64,000 nt of DNA from contig NZ_VFPM01000003.1 of the NCBI RefSeq assembly GCF_006716675.1, forward strand, positions 186,001-250,000, written 5' to 3'. A program made the position numbers and the translations under genes. This stretch comes from Humibacillus xanthopallidus. GTDB taxonomy: Bacteria; Actinomycetota; Actinomycetes; Actinomycetales; Dermatophilaceae. Below the pieces are notes generated by a model. It had not been told where the DNA came from. It did not search any database and saw only the letters and a list, made by a program, of their open reading frames with translations. Position 1 is the first letter of the stretch. Every line of letters begins with the position of its first letter. Below are positions 7,910 through 16,704 of the stretch, in pieces.

Positions 7910-9444
7910 GCCGCCCGGCCCCGACCAAGGCACGCTCCGACAGGCCCGGGGCGGTGACGACGATCGTCGTGCCCACGGTGGGCCGTGAATCGCTCGTCAT
8001 CCTCCTCGATCGGCTCGCCCACCAGTCGCTGCCCGTCTCCTCGCCCGTCATCGTCGTCGATGACCGGGCGGCCGAGAAGGGGGGCGCCGTCCCCGCGTGG
8101 TTCGACGAGCTGCCGTATGCCGTGAAGCTCCTCGTCAGCGGGGGGCGCGGTCCGGCCGCTGCCCGCAACCTCGGGTGGCGACACGCCCGCACGCCGTGGG
8201 TGTCGTTCGTCGACGACGACGTCGTCCCCGCAATCGACTGGTACGCAAGTCTCCTGGCAGACCTAGAAGGTCTTCCTGCCGACGTCCACGGCAGTCAGGG
8301 ACGGCTCCACGTACCGCTGCCCGCCCACCGCCGGCCCGATGACTGGGAGCGAGCAACCGCCGGCCTCGAGGACGCTCCCTGGATCACCGCGGACCTGACC
8401 TACCGCCGCTCCGCGCTCGTCGGCGTAGGAGGCTTCGACGAGCGGTTCCCCCGCGCCTACCGCGAAGACGTCGACCTCGGGCTGCGGATCACCGCCGCTG
8501 GTGGGCGCATCGAGTGGGGACAGCGAACCGTCGAGCACCCGGTGCGTCCGGTAGACGGCTGGGTCAGCGTCCGCCGGCAGTCGGGCAACGCCGACGACGC
8601 TCTCATGCGCCGGCTGCACGGAGCGGACTGGCGCAGGCGCGCGCAGGTCCCCCGCGGTCGGTTCCGCCGTCATGCGGTGACGGTGGGGTCAGCGGCGGTT
8701 GCCGCCCTCGCTGCAGCGCACGGCCGCCGTCGTGTTGCGGTGCCCGCTGCGCTGCTGTCGGCCGCTCTCACGGCGGAGTTCGCGACAGCGCGCATCCTGC
8801 CCGGCCCGAGGAGCGGTCCGGAGGTGCGGCGAATGGTCGCGACGAGCGCCGCCATCCCCTTTGCGGCTGTCGCTCACTCGATGCTCGGCAGGGTGCGGCA
8901 CCGCCACGCCGCACCGTGGACCGGCCCACCTGACCTCGTGCTCCTCGATCGCGACGGCACCATCGTCCACGACGTGCCCTATAACGCCGACCCGGACGCC
9001 GTGCATCCCTTCGGCAGTGCTCGCGACTCCCTGGATCGCCTGCGCGACAACGGGATCCGCGTCGGTGTCGTGACGAATCAGTCTGGGGTGGGTCGCGGGC
9101 TCATCTCCCCGGCGGAGCTCGACGCGGTCAACCAGCGGGTGGCCGACCTGCTCGGGCCCTTCGACGTCTGGTGCCAGTGCCTGCACGCCCCCGAGGACTC
9201 GTGCGACTGTCGCAAGCCCTCGCCCCAGCTCGTCATCGAGGCCTGCGACCGGCTCGACGTCGATCCGACGCGCACCGTCCTCGTCGGTGACATCGGCGCC
9301 GACCTCCTTGCCGCGCAGCGGGCGGGCGCCCGGGGCGTCCTCGTGCCGACACCCGAGACGCGACCCGAGGAGGTGACGGCGGCGGCACACGTGCGCCGCG
9401 ACCTGGGCGCTGTGGTCGACGATCTCCTTGGAGGGCACTGGTGA
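7906..9444 (+). CDS. GT2 glycosyltransferase fused to GmhB-like HAD phosphatase
   Basis: Bifunctional protein of about 512 aa. Residues ~10-250 are a GT2 domain ('TTIVVPTVGRESLVILLDRL', acidic motif 'SFVDDDVVPA', later 'YREDVDLGLRI'). A hydrophobic Ala-rich linker with possible membrane segments spans ~255-325. Residues ~340-510 are a HAD-IIIA phosphatase with 'LLDRDGTIVHDVPYN', 'VVTNQSGVGRG', a Cys-rich zinc loop ('CDCRKPSP') and 'LVGDIGADLLAAQRAG', as in D-glycero-D-manno-heptose-1,7-bisphosphate 7-phosphatase. ATG 7906 overlaps the previous stop (ATGA); upstream in-frame Met at 7843 lies inside the carbamoyltransferase. It supplies the GmhB step between the kinase and adenylyltransferase activities of HldE. 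Confidence 0.85.
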   Translation: MSRPAPTKARSDRPGAVTTIVVPTVGRESLVILLDRLAHQSLPVSSPVIVVDDRAAEKGGAVPAWFDELPYAVKLLVSGGRGPAAARNLGWRHARTPWVSFVDDDVVPAIDWYASLLADLEGLPADVHGSQGRLHVPLPAHRRPDDWERATAGLEDAPWITADLTYRRSALVGVGGFDERFPRAYREDVDLGLRITAAGGRIEWGQRTVEHPVRPVDGWVSVRRQSGNADDALMRRLHGADWRRRAQVPRGRFRRHAVTVGSAAVAALAAAHGRRRVAVPAALLSAALTAEFATARILPGPRSGPEVRRMVATSAAIPFAAVAHSMLGRVRHRHAAPWTGPPDLVLLDRDGTIVHDVPYNADPDAVHPFGSARDSLDRLRDNGIRVGVVTNQSGVGRGLISPAELDAVNQRVADLLGPFDVWCQCLHAPEDSCDCRKPSPQLVIEACDRLDVDPTRTVLVGDIGADLLAAQRAGARGVLVPTPETRPEEVTAAAHVRRDLGAVVDDLLGGHW

Positions 9445-10580
9445 CCCACAGCCTCGTCGTGCGACTCGACAGCGCGGGCGACGTCCTCCTCGCCGGCCCG
9501 GCCATTCGTGCGGTCGCGGCCGGCAGTCGGCGGGTGACGCTTCTCTGCGGGCCGCGAGGCGCGGAGGCCGGGCGCCTGCTTCCGGGCGTCGACGAGGTCA
9601 TCACGTGGCACAGCCCGTGGGTCGATCCGCACCCTCAGCCGGTGAGAAGCGAGGACGTCGAGGATCTCGTCTCCGCCGTGCGTGAACGGTCACCGGACCG
9701 GGCCCTCGTGCTCACCTCCTTCCACCAGTCCCCACTGCCGACGGCGCTCGTGCTCCGCCTCGCCGGCGTCCCCTGGGTCGGGGCGGTGAGCGAGGACTAC
9801 CCGGGGAGCCTGCTCGACCTCCGTCACCACGTGCCCAGCCGCATCCACGAGGTGGAGCGATCCCTGTCGCTCGTCCGTGCCGCCGGGTACGACCTCCCGC
9901 CGGATGACGACGGACGTCTCGCGGTCCGCACGGCAGTCAGCCCCTGGCTGCCGTGGCAGGACATCCCCGAGGGCCCGTCCCACGCGCGAGCCCCCGCCTA
10001 CGTGGCGGTCCACCCGGGAGCGTCGGTGGCCGCGCGGGCGTGGCCGGAGACCGGCTGGCAGCGTCTGGTCGAGACCCTTGTCGACCAGGGCCACCGCGTT
10101 GTCGTGACCGGCGGGCCCGAGGAGCGAGCGCTCACTGCCCGGGTGGCCGGTGCGGCATTCGGGAGCAGGCGAGGAGCAGGTGGCCAGGTGCTCGACCTCG
10201 GGGGGGCGACGACGCTCGCCACCTTGGCCGGCGTGCTTTCTGCCGCCTCCGTCGTCGTCGCAGCCAACACCGGCCCCGCTCACCTGGCGGCGGCGGTCCG
10301 CACGCCGGTTGTCTCGCTCTTCGCGCCCACGGTGCCCTTCGAGTGTTGGCGCCCCTGGGGCGTTCCGGTGGTCACTCTCGGACGCGGGGACGCGCCTTGT
10401 CGCGACACCCGCGCCACCACCTGCCCGGTCGCCGGCCACCCCTGCCTGTCCGAGGTCACCCCAACCGATGTCGTCCGCGCTGTCGAGTCGCTGCTGCCGC
10501 CGGCCGGCACCCTTCCCGTCAAGAGGCAGGTCCCGGCCCTGTGGACCTCAGCCCGTTCCGCCCTTGGAGGTGTCACATGA
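9441..10580 (+). CDS. Glycosyltransferase family 9 (heptosyltransferase-like)
   Basis: GT-B fold enzyme of 379 aa related to ADP-heptose:LPS heptosyltransferases. It begins with GTG 9441, overlapping the preceding stop by four bases, and the N-terminus 'VVRLDSAGDVLLAGPAIRAV' is the GT9 start motif. The C-terminal donor site shows 'ANTGPAHLAAAVRTPVV' and 'SLFAPTVPFECWRPWG'. In this operon the natural donor would be the NDP-heptose made by GmhA, HldE and the HAD domain. The Gram-positive acceptor is unknown. Confidence 0.85.
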   Translation: MTHSLVVRLDSAGDVLLAGPAIRAVAAGSRRVTLLCGPRGAEAGRLLPGVDEVITWHSPWVDPHPQPVRSEDVEDLVSAVRERSPDRALVLTSFHQSPLPTALVLRLAGVPWVGAVSEDYPGSLLDLRHHVPSRIHEVERSLSLVRAAGYDLPPDDDGRLAVRTAVSPWLPWQDIPEGPSHARAPAYVAVHPGASVAARAWPETGWQRLVETLVDQGHRVVVTGGPEERALTARVAGAAFGSRRGAGGQVLDLGGATTLATLAGVLSAASVVVAANTGPAHLAAAVRTPVVSLFAPTVPFECWRPWGVPVVTLGRGDAPCRDTRATTCPVAGHPCLSEVTPTDVVRAVESLLPPAGTLPVKRQVPALWTSARSALGGVT

Positions 10581-11779
10581 GGATCGCGCTGGTGTCAGAG
10601 CATGCCAACCCGCTGGCCGTGCTCGGAGGTGCCGATGCCGGGGGCCAGAACGTCCACGTCGGGGCCCTCGCCGCAGAGCTGGCCGCTCGCGGCCACGACG
10701 TCACGGTCTACAGCCGCTGGACGGCAACGGGCGTGCCGGTCCGGGTCGTCACCGACGAGGGGTATGCCGTCGAGCACGTGCCCGTCGGGCCGCCGGAAGA
10801 GGTGCCCAAGGACGACCTGCTCCAGTACATGCCGGCCTTCGCGCGTTACCTCGAGATGCGCTGGTCCGAGCGGCCTGTCGACATCGTCCATGCCCACTTC
10901 TGGATGAGCGGAGTCGCGAGCACGAGAGCGGCTCGGCGCGTCGACCTTCCGGTCGTCCAGACGTTCCATGCGCTCGGCACCGTCAAGCGACGGCAGCAGG
11001 GAGATCACGACACCAGCCCGCCCGAGCGCCTCGGCCTCGAGCGCGGGCTGTGCCGCCGTGTCGACCACGTCATCGCGACCTGCACGGACGAGGTGGAGGA
11101 GTTGGCAGCGATGGGCCTACCTGCTCGACGCGCCACCGTCGTGCCGTGCGGCGTCGACACCGACCTCTTCCGGCCACAAGAGGTTCCGCCGAAACCACAC
11201 CGCACGCTGCTCTCGATCGGACGGCTCGTCGAGCGCAAGGGAGTGGGCAACGCCATCGAGGCCCTCGCCATGTTGCCGGGTGTCGAGCTCCGCGTCGCCG
11301 GCGGGCCGGCTCCCTCCGGACTGCACGACGACCCAGAAGTGCGACGCCTGCGCGAGGTCGCAACCCGGTCGGGCGTCTCTGAGCGCGTGCACTTCCTCGG
11401 TGGCGTGGGGCGCGAGCGCGTGCCGGAGCTCATGAACGAGGCGGATCTCGTCGTCGCCGTCCCGTGGTACGAGCCCTTCGGCATCGTGCCTGTGGAGGCG
11501 ATGGCGTGCGGACGTCCGGTCGTCGGGTCTGCCGTCGGCGGCCTGCTCGACACGGTGCTGCCGGGAGTCACCGGCGAGCTCGTGCCTCCGCGACGTCCCG
11601 ACGTCATCGCGCTCGCCGTCCGGCGCCTCCTGGAGGACCCCGCCCGTCGTGTGGCCTACGGACAAGCGGGACGAGACCGGGCCGTGGCGCTCTACCGGTG
11701 GTCGCGGGTGGCCGAGGCCACCGAGGAGGTCTACGAGCGGATCGTCGCCGCCGCGACGCGGAAGGCGGTTGCGCCATGA
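10577..11779 (+). CDS. Glycosyltransferase family 4
   Basis: GT-B retaining glycosyltransferase, about 400 aa. It opens 'MRIALVSEHANPLAVLGGAD' and 'GGQNVHVGALAAEL', the acceptor-loop pattern of the sucrose-synthase/MshA-like GT4 group. The C-terminus has 'PWYEPFGIVPVEAMACGRPV', the EX7E donor-phosphate-binding motif. ATG 10577 overlaps the GT9 stop (ATGA) and the end overlaps gmhA in the same way, so translation is coupled along the operon. Donor sugar is not deducible. Confidence 0.85.
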   Translation: MRIALVSEHANPLAVLGGADAGGQNVHVGALAAELAARGHDVTVYSRWTATGVPVRVVTDEGYAVEHVPVGPPEEVPKDDLLQYMPAFARYLEMRWSERPVDIVHAHFWMSGVASTRAARRVDLPVVQTFHALGTVKRRQQGDHDTSPPERLGLERGLCRRVDHVIATCTDEVEELAAMGLPARRATVVPCGVDTDLFRPQEVPPKPHRTLLSIGRLVERKGVGNAIEALAMLPGVELRVAGGPAPSGLHDDPEVRRLREVATRSGVSERVHFLGGVGRERVPELMNEADLVVAVPWYEPFGIVPVEAMACGRPVVGSAVGGLLDTVLPGVTGELVPPRRPDVIALAVRRLLEDPARRVAYGQAGRDRAVALYRWSRVAEATEEVYERIVAAATRKAVAP

Positions 11780-12489
11780 CACAGGGCTTGAACTCGGGGT
11801 CATCCAGCGCCGCCGAGCAGAGGGCAGCTTCGACGAGTCCCTTAGCAGGAACGGCCGCCTCCCGGCCCACTGCGGTCACTCCGTGCGAGCGAGCCCACCT
11901 CGGCGCCCTCGTGGATGCCCTGCGCGACTTCGAGCCGTGCGTTGACGTGGCGGATCGTTGGGGTCGCACGCTGGCGAAGGTGCTGGAGCACGGTGGCCGG
12001 CTCCTCGCGGCGGGCAACGGTGGCAGCGCTGCCCAGGCGCAGCACCTCACCGCCGAGCTCGTCGGGCGCTATCGACTCGACCGGCGACCGTTCTCGGCGA
12101 TCTGCCTCAGTGCTGAGACGTCGAGCCTCACCGCGATCTGCAACGACTACCCGGGCGAGGAGCTCTTCGCCCGCCAGGTCGAGGCCCACGCTCGAGAAGG
12201 AGACGTCGTCATCCTGCTCTCGACGAGCGGCCGCAGCCCGAATGTCGTCGAGGCGGCACGCCGTGGCCGGGCGTGTGGGGCGACCGTGTGGGCGATGACC
12301 GGGCCGACGCCCAACCCGCTGGCAGACGTCGCGCACGAGACCCTGTGCGTGGACGCGGACTTCACGGCCACGGTGCAGGAGCTGCACCTCGTCGCCGTCC
12401 ACATCCTCTGCGCTGGTCTCGACCACGCGCTCGGAGTGCATCCAGCGCGCACGTCCGAGGACGTCGAGCCCGTGAGGAGGCTGGCGTGA
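11776..12489 (+). CDS. gmhA: Phosphoheptose isomerase (GmhA-like, SIS domain)
   Basis: Converts sedoheptulose 7-phosphate to D-glycero-D-manno-heptose 7-phosphate. Predicted length is about 237 aa, with a 35-residue low-complexity N-terminal extension before the SIS domain. 'LLAAGNGGSAAQAQHLTAEL' is the GmhA phosphate-binding signature, followed by 'LSTSGRSPNVVEAARRG' and the C-terminal helix 'FTATVQELHLVAVHILC'. ATG 11776 overlaps the previous stop; a start downstream, at the conserved core, remains possible. The HldE gene begins inside its stop. Context with HldE, the HAD phosphatase and two GT9 enzymes strongly supports a heptose pathway. Confidence 0.87.
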   Translation: MTQGLNSGSSSAAEQRAASTSPLAGTAASRPTAVTPCERAHLGALVDALRDFEPCVDVADRWGRTLAKVLEHGGRLLAAGNGGSAAQAQHLTAELVGRYRLDRRPFSAICLSAETSSLTAICNDYPGEELFARQVEAHAREGDVVILLSTSGRSPNVVEAARRGRACGATVWAMTGPTPNPLADVAHETLCVDADFTATVQELHLVAVHILCAGLDHALGVHPARTSEDVEPVRRLA

Positions 12490-13958
12490 AAGGGCCGCTC
12501 GTCATCGTCGGTGACGCGATGCTCGACATCGACCTCGAGGGCCGCGCAGGCAGGCTGTCGCCGGACGCCCCCGTGCCGGTGCTCGACGAGCTCGTCGAGC
12601 GCGCGCGTCCCGGAGGTGCCGGCCTCGCGGCCGCCCTCGCCGCATCCGACGGTGCGGAGGTTGTGCTCGTGACGGCGCTCGGCGACGATGCCGCAGCGGC
12701 TCGCCTGCGGGAGCTGCTGGCCGGCGTCACGGTCATCGGTCTTCCCTCCCGCGGCGCAACCCCCGTCAAGAGGCGCGTCCGGGCGGGTGGCCAGTCGCTG
12801 GTCCGGCTCGACACGGGCGGGCCACCGGGTGGCGTCGGACGTGCTTGCGCATCGGTCCTGCGGGCGGTGAACGATGCTGGGTCGCTGCTCGCTGCCGACT
12901 ACGGCCGTGGGACGCTCGAGGCCGAGGGGTTGCGGCAGGCCATCTCGTCCGCGGCGCGATCTGTCCCGCTCACGTGGGACCCCCACCCTCGTGGTGGTGA
13001 GCCCGTGCCCGGAGCCCGTCTCGTGACGCCCAACGAGGGGGAGGCCATGGCCATGGTCACCCGATTGGGGCTCGACGGCGGGGACACGCGGCAGTCGCTG
13101 GCGGGCATCCGCCGTCGCGCCGAGGCGCTCGCCCGGGCGTGGCGGGCCCAGGCCGTCGCGGTGACCCTGGGGGAGCGCGGGGCCCTGCTCACCTACGGCG
13201 AGGGGGTGCCGATGCTCGTCCCCGCGCCCCACGTGCACTGCGTCGACCCCTGCGGTGCCGGCGACAGGCTTGCGGTCTCCACCGCGCTCGCGCTGGGGCA
13301 GGGCCGTGTCATCACGGACGCCGTCGCCGAGGGGGTATGCCGCGCAGCCGAGTTCGTCGCCGCCGGTGGCGCCGCCCGGGTGGACGCCGAGAGCCTGCGC
13401 TCTCCCTGGTCCCTTCCATTGGGGGACCACAGCCCAGGGAGCGCCGGGCGGCCCGTCGTCGTGGCGACCGGAGGCTGCTTCGATCTCCTACACGCGGGCC
13501 ACGTCGCGACGCTGCGTGCGGCCCGTGCACTCGGCGACCGGCTCGTCGTGTGCCTCAACTCCGACGACTCGGTGCGCCGCCTCAAGGGTCCGGGGCGCCC
13601 GATCGTGCCCGCCACCGATCGTGCCCACGTGCTGCGCGCCCTGGAGTGCGTCGACGAGGTCGTGGTGTTCGACGACGACACTCCCGTCGAGGTGCTTCGG
13701 CGGGTGCGGCCCAACATCTGGACCAAAGGCGGTGACTACGTCGGGGCGGAGGTGCCGGAGCTCGCGGTGCTCGAGGAGTGGGGCGGGCAGGCCGTCGTCC
13801 TGCCCTACGTCGAAGGGCGCTCTACGACGGGCCTCGTCGAGGCGGCCGCCAGCCACGCCGGGTCCCACGGGTCCAACCGTGTCGCTGCGAAGGCAGGGGT
13901 CGCCATGGGGCGGAACGCCGGTCAGGACGGATCAACCGATGTCAGGAGAGGTGCATGA
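12486..13958 (+). CDS. hldE: Bifunctional heptose-7-phosphate kinase / heptose-1-phosphate adenylyltransferase
   Basis: Cytoplasmic bifunctional enzyme of about 490 aa. The N-terminal PfkB-type kinase (residues ~1-310) opens 'GPLVIVGDAMLDIDLEG' and has the catalytic 'CGAGDRLAV' motif. The C-terminal nucleotidyltransferase (~330-470) has 'GGCFDLLHAGHVATLRAA' with the HxGH motif and 'PNIWTKGGDY'. The start is GTG 12486 overlapping the gmhA stop. It would phosphorylate heptose 7-phosphate and, after dephosphorylation by the HAD domain at 7906, form ADP-heptose. No HldD-type 6-epimerase is seen in the window, so the product may keep the D,D configuration. Confidence 0.9.
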   Translation: MKGPLVIVGDAMLDIDLEGRAGRLSPDAPVPVLDELVERARPGGAGLAAALAASDGAEVVLVTALGDDAAAARLRELLAGVTVIGLPSRGATPVKRRVRAGGQSLVRLDTGGPPGGVGRACASVLRAVNDAGSLLAADYGRGTLEAEGLRQAISSAARSVPLTWDPHPRGGEPVPGARLVTPNEGEAMAMVTRLGLDGGDTRQSLAGIRRRAEALARAWRAQAVAVTLGERGALLTYGEGVPMLVPAPHVHCVDPCGAGDRLAVSTALALGQGRVITDAVAEGVCRAAEFVAAGGAARVDAESLRSPWSLPLGDHSPGSAGRPVVVATGGCFDLLHAGHVATLRAARALGDRLVVCLNSDDSVRRLKGPGRPIVPATDRAHVLRALECVDEVVVFDDDTPVEVLRRVRPNIWTKGGDYVGAEVPELAVLEEWGGQAVVLPYVEGRSTTGLVEAAASHAGSHGSNRVAAKAGVAMGRNAGQDGSTDVRRGA

Positions 13959-14665
13959 CGACGTGGACTGCAGGAACCGTGCTCGTGACGGGAGCAGCTT
14001 CGGGCCTCGGCGCGGCCGTTGCCCGAGCTGTTGCAGCCGAAGGTGGGCGACCGCTCGTCCTCGACCGCCGGCCCCCCGATCCAGAGGTGCTCGAGGTGCC
14101 GGAGTCCGACGTGGGGGTGGTCGATCTGGGGGACTCCCGCTCGGCGGAGAAGGCCGTGCGGGAGCTGGTGGGGCGAGCCGGTGGTGTGGACGCTGTCGTG
14201 ACATGTGCAGGCACGGATGCGTGTGGGCGCTTCGACGAGGTGGATGGGGAGGACTGGGACCGAGTCGTCCTCGTCAACCTGCTCGGCACCGCAGCCGTCA
14301 TCCGAGCGGCGCTCCCGTCCCTCGTCGAGCGCCACGGACGGGTCGTCACCGTCGCCTCCACCCTGGGCCTGCGCGTGTTCAGCGATGCGACGGCCTACTG
14401 CGCCTCGAAGTTCGGCGTCGTCGGGTTCTCCCGAGCGCTCGCCGTGGAGACGCAAGGACGGATCGGGGTGACGACGCTCGTGCCCGGAGGCATGCACACC
14501 GCGTTCTTCGACGGGCGCCCGGAGCAGTATCGACCGGGACCGGATGCCAAGCTGAACCGGCCCGAAGACGTCGCAGCTGCAGTGCTCTTCGCGCTGCAAC
14601 AGCCGCAAGGCTGCGAGGTCCGTGAACTCGTCGTCACCCCTTCGGTGGAGGGCTCCTGGCCGTGA
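13955..14665 (+). CDS. Short-chain dehydrogenase/reductase
   Basis: Classical NAD(P)-dependent SDR, 236 aa. It shows the cofactor motif 'LVTGAASGLGAAVARAV' at the N-terminus, the catalytic Ser in 'VVTVASTLGLR' and the YxxxK pair in 'AYCASKFGVVGFSRAL'. ATG 13955 overlaps the hldE stop by four bases and the stop overlaps the following GT9. Its placement inside the heptose operon suggests it oxidises or reduces a sugar intermediate. It is not an HldD-type extended SDR, so it should not be read as the heptose 6-epimerase. Confidence 0.8.
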   Translation: MTTWTAGTVLVTGAASGLGAAVARAVAAEGGRPLVLDRRPPDPEVLEVPESDVGVVDLGDSRSAEKAVRELVGRAGGVDAVVTCAGTDACGRFDEVDGEDWDRVVLVNLLGTAAVIRAALPSLVERHGRVVTVASTLGLRVFSDATAYCASKFGVVGFSRALAVETQGRIGVTTLVPGGMHTAFFDGRPEQYRPGPDAKLNRPEDVAAAVLFALQQPQGCEVRELVVTPSVEGSWP

Positions 14666-15654
14666 GGCGTCGCGTCCTCGTCCTGCGCGCGCTGGGGCTC
14701 GGGGACGTGCTGACGGCGGTGCCGGCACTCCGTGCTGTCCGGCGAGGCCTGCCCGACCACGAGCTGGTGCTCGCGGCGCCCGCTCCGATGGACGCGCTCG
14801 TGAAGGGGGCCGGTCTCGTGGACCGGGTGCACCCGGCATACGGGCTCGGCCCGCTGGGCTGGAAGGGGCCGCCGCCCGATGTCGCGGTCAACCTCCACGG
14901 CTGCGGGCCCGAGAGCCATCTGCTGCTGCGGGACCTGGATCCCGGACGGCTCGTCGCCTTTGCGCGTGCCGAGCTGGGAGTCGCGGGGCCGGCGTGGGTG
15001 AGCGGCGAGCACGAGGTGCACCGGTGGTGCCGCCTCGTGAGCAGCGCCGGTTGGGCGGTTGACCCACGGGACCTGCGCCTGGACTCGCCCAGGGCGACGA
15101 ACCCGGCGCCGGGGGCCGTGGTGGTGCACCCGGGGGCGGCGGCGCCGTCCCGGCGTTGGCCGGTGGGACGCTTTGCGCGCGTGGCGAACTGGCTGCAGGA
15201 TCGTGATCATCGCGTCGTCGTCACGGGCTCACCCGATGAGGTCGAGCTCGCTGACCAGGTGGCCGCGCAAGCCGGGCTGCCATCTCGGGCCGTGCTCGCT
15301 GGAAGGACCGATCTGGCGGCGCTGTCGGCCCTCGTCGCCGGCGCACGACTCGTCGTGTCTGGCGACACCGGAGTCGCCCACCTGGCGTACGCGCACGGAA
15401 CGCCCTCGGTCGTGGTCTTCGGCCCCACCTCTCCCGACGAGTGGGGTCCTCCCGCGTCAGGTCCTCACACCGTCGTCTGGAAGGGGAAGTCGCGGCAGGC
15501 CGCCGGGGGTGGCGGCGACCCCCACGGCACCGACCTCGACTCCGCCCTCGCAGCCACTGGTGTGAGCGAGGTGATCTCAGCCATCCGAGACCGATTGGAG
15601 GGCAGCAGGATTCACGACGAGAGGCGGGCTGCAGCCGCGCCACTCTGGACGTGA
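14662..15654 (+). CDS. Second glycosyltransferase family 9
   Basis: GT9 heptosyltransferase-like enzyme, 330 aa, starting with GTG 14662 inside the SDR stop. N-terminal 'VLVLRALGLGDVLTAVPALR' and C-terminal 'GDTGVAHLAYAHGTPSVVVF' are the two family hallmarks, and 'VVHPGAAAPSRRWPVGRFAR' is the central motif. It is the last gene of the rightward operon. Its 3' end overlaps the convergent UXS-like gene by 43 bases. Two GT9 enzymes in one operon suggest a glycan with at least two heptose-type linkages; this is inference. Confidence 0.85.
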   Translation: MRRRVLVLRALGLGDVLTAVPALRAVRRGLPDHELVLAAPAPMDALVKGAGLVDRVHPAYGLGPLGWKGPPPDVAVNLHGCGPESHLLLRDLDPGRLVAFARAELGVAGPAWVSGEHEVHRWCRLVSSAGWAVDPRDLRLDSPRATNPAPGAVVVHPGAAAPSRRWPVGRFARVANWLQDRDHRVVVTGSPDEVELADQVAAQAGLPSRAVLAGRTDLAALSALVAGARLVVSGDTGVAHLAYAHGTPSVVVFGPTSPDEWGPPASGPHTVVWKGKSRQAAGGGGDPHGTDLDSALAATGVSEVISAIRDRLEGSRIHDERRAAAAPLWT

Positions 15655-16619
15655 GCCTTCGCCTGGCCGTCAGGTGCGAGCTGGCTCTCGAACCACTCCA
15701 ACGCGCAGCGGAGGCCCTCTTCGAGCGGCACGACCGGCTGCCAGCCCAGCAGCTCCCTCGCCCGTGTGATGTCGGGACGCCGGACCTTCGGGTCGTCGAC
15801 GGGGAGCTCGACGAACTCGATTGTCGAGGCAGAGCCGGTCAGTCTGCGGACGGCTTCTGCCACCTGCAGAACGGTGAGCTCCTGCTGACCGCCGAGGTTG
15901 ACCGGACCGGCGTGACTGCTGTCTGCCAGAGCGCACAGGCCGCGGGCTGTGTCCGTGACGTAGCAGAGAGATCGTGTCTGGCTGCCGTCCCCGGCAACCT
16001 GGATCGGCTCGCCACGAAGCGCCTGCATCATGAAGGCGGGGATCATGCGGCCGTCGTCGACGCGCATGCCGGGCCCATAGGTGTTGAAGATCCGCGCGAT
16101 CGCGGTGTCGACACCGCGGCTGGTCCGGTAGGCCGTCGTCAGGGACTCGGCATACCGCTTGGCCTCGTCGTAGACGCTGCGCGGCCCCACGGGGTTGACG
16201 TTTCCCCAGTAGGTCTCGGGTTGGGGGTGCACGAGGGGGTCGCCGTAGACCTCGGACGTCGAGGCGAGGACGAAACGGGCGCCCTCCCGCTGGGCCAGGT
16301 CCAGGGCATGCATGGTTCCCTGGCTGCCGACGAGCATCGTCTCGAGGGGCAGGGAACCGTAGTGGACAGGGGAGGCCGGCGAGGCAAGGTGCATGACGAG
16401 GCCGACCTCGCCGGGGACGTCGAGGACCTCTGTCACGTCGGCCTCGAGGAAGGCGAAGTCCGGGTGCGGCTCGAGGTCCTTCACGACGGACGGGGAGCCG
16501 GTGAGGAAGTTGTCAACCGCTAAGACCTGCCAGCCGTCGTCGAGCAGCGCCCGGCACAGCCAGCCACCGAGGAAGCCGGCACCGCCCGTCACAACGGCAC
16601 GACGTGTGGAGTTCTTCAC
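15612..16619 (-). CDS. NAD-dependent epimerase, UDP-glucuronate decarboxylase (UXS)-like
   Basis: Extended SDR of 335 aa. It carries 'RAVVTGGAGFLGGWLCRALL', 'HLASPASPVHYGSLPLETM' and 'TSEVYGDPLVHPQPETYWGN', which together are typical of UDP-xylose synthases, and the catalytic 'SVYDEAKRYAES' YxxxK. With UDP-glucuronate from the dehydrogenase at 4674 it would give UDP-xylose. It faces the heptose operon tail to tail and is divergent from the decarboxylase at 16705. UXS is the best reading; other UDP-sugar epimerase functions are possible. Confidence 0.8.
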   Translation of the reverse strand: MKNSTRRAVVTGGAGFLGGWLCRALLDDGWQVLAVDNFLTGSPSVVKDLEPHPDFAFLEADVTEVLDVPGEVGLVMHLASPASPVHYGSLPLETMLVGSQGTMHALDLAQREGARFVLASTSEVYGDPLVHPQPETYWGNVNPVGPRSVYDEAKRYAESLTTAYRTSRGVDTAIARIFNTYGPGMRVDDGRMIPAFMMQALRGEPIQVAGDGSQTRSLCYVTDTARGLCALADSSHAGPVNLGGQQELTVLQVAEAVRRLTGSASTIEFVELPVDDPKVRRPDITRARELLGWQPVVPLEEGLRCALEWFESQLAPDGQAKAHVQSGAAAARLSS

Positions 16620-16670
16620 AGCGCCGGAGTACCCCCCGTGACCGGCGTGAAACGCCGCGGCCTGTCAGGC

Positions 16671-16695
16671 GACTGAGCCGAAGCCCCCGGGGTAG
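16671..16695 (+). promoter_or_regulatory. Possible stress-sigma promoter (weak -35) before 16705
   Basis: GGGTAG at 16690-16695 lies exactly nine bases before ATG 16705, the same geometry as the stronger promoters here. The -35 position, 14 bases upstream, reads GACTG and is a poor match. Confidence 0.35.
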
Positions 16696-16704
16696 TGGCG
16701 TCTC

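Noticed and set aside
9953..10576. Long in-frame extension before the GT4 gene
   Set aside because: Lies inside the GT9 gene in another frame; GT4 homology starts at ATG 10577, which overlaps the GT9 stop.
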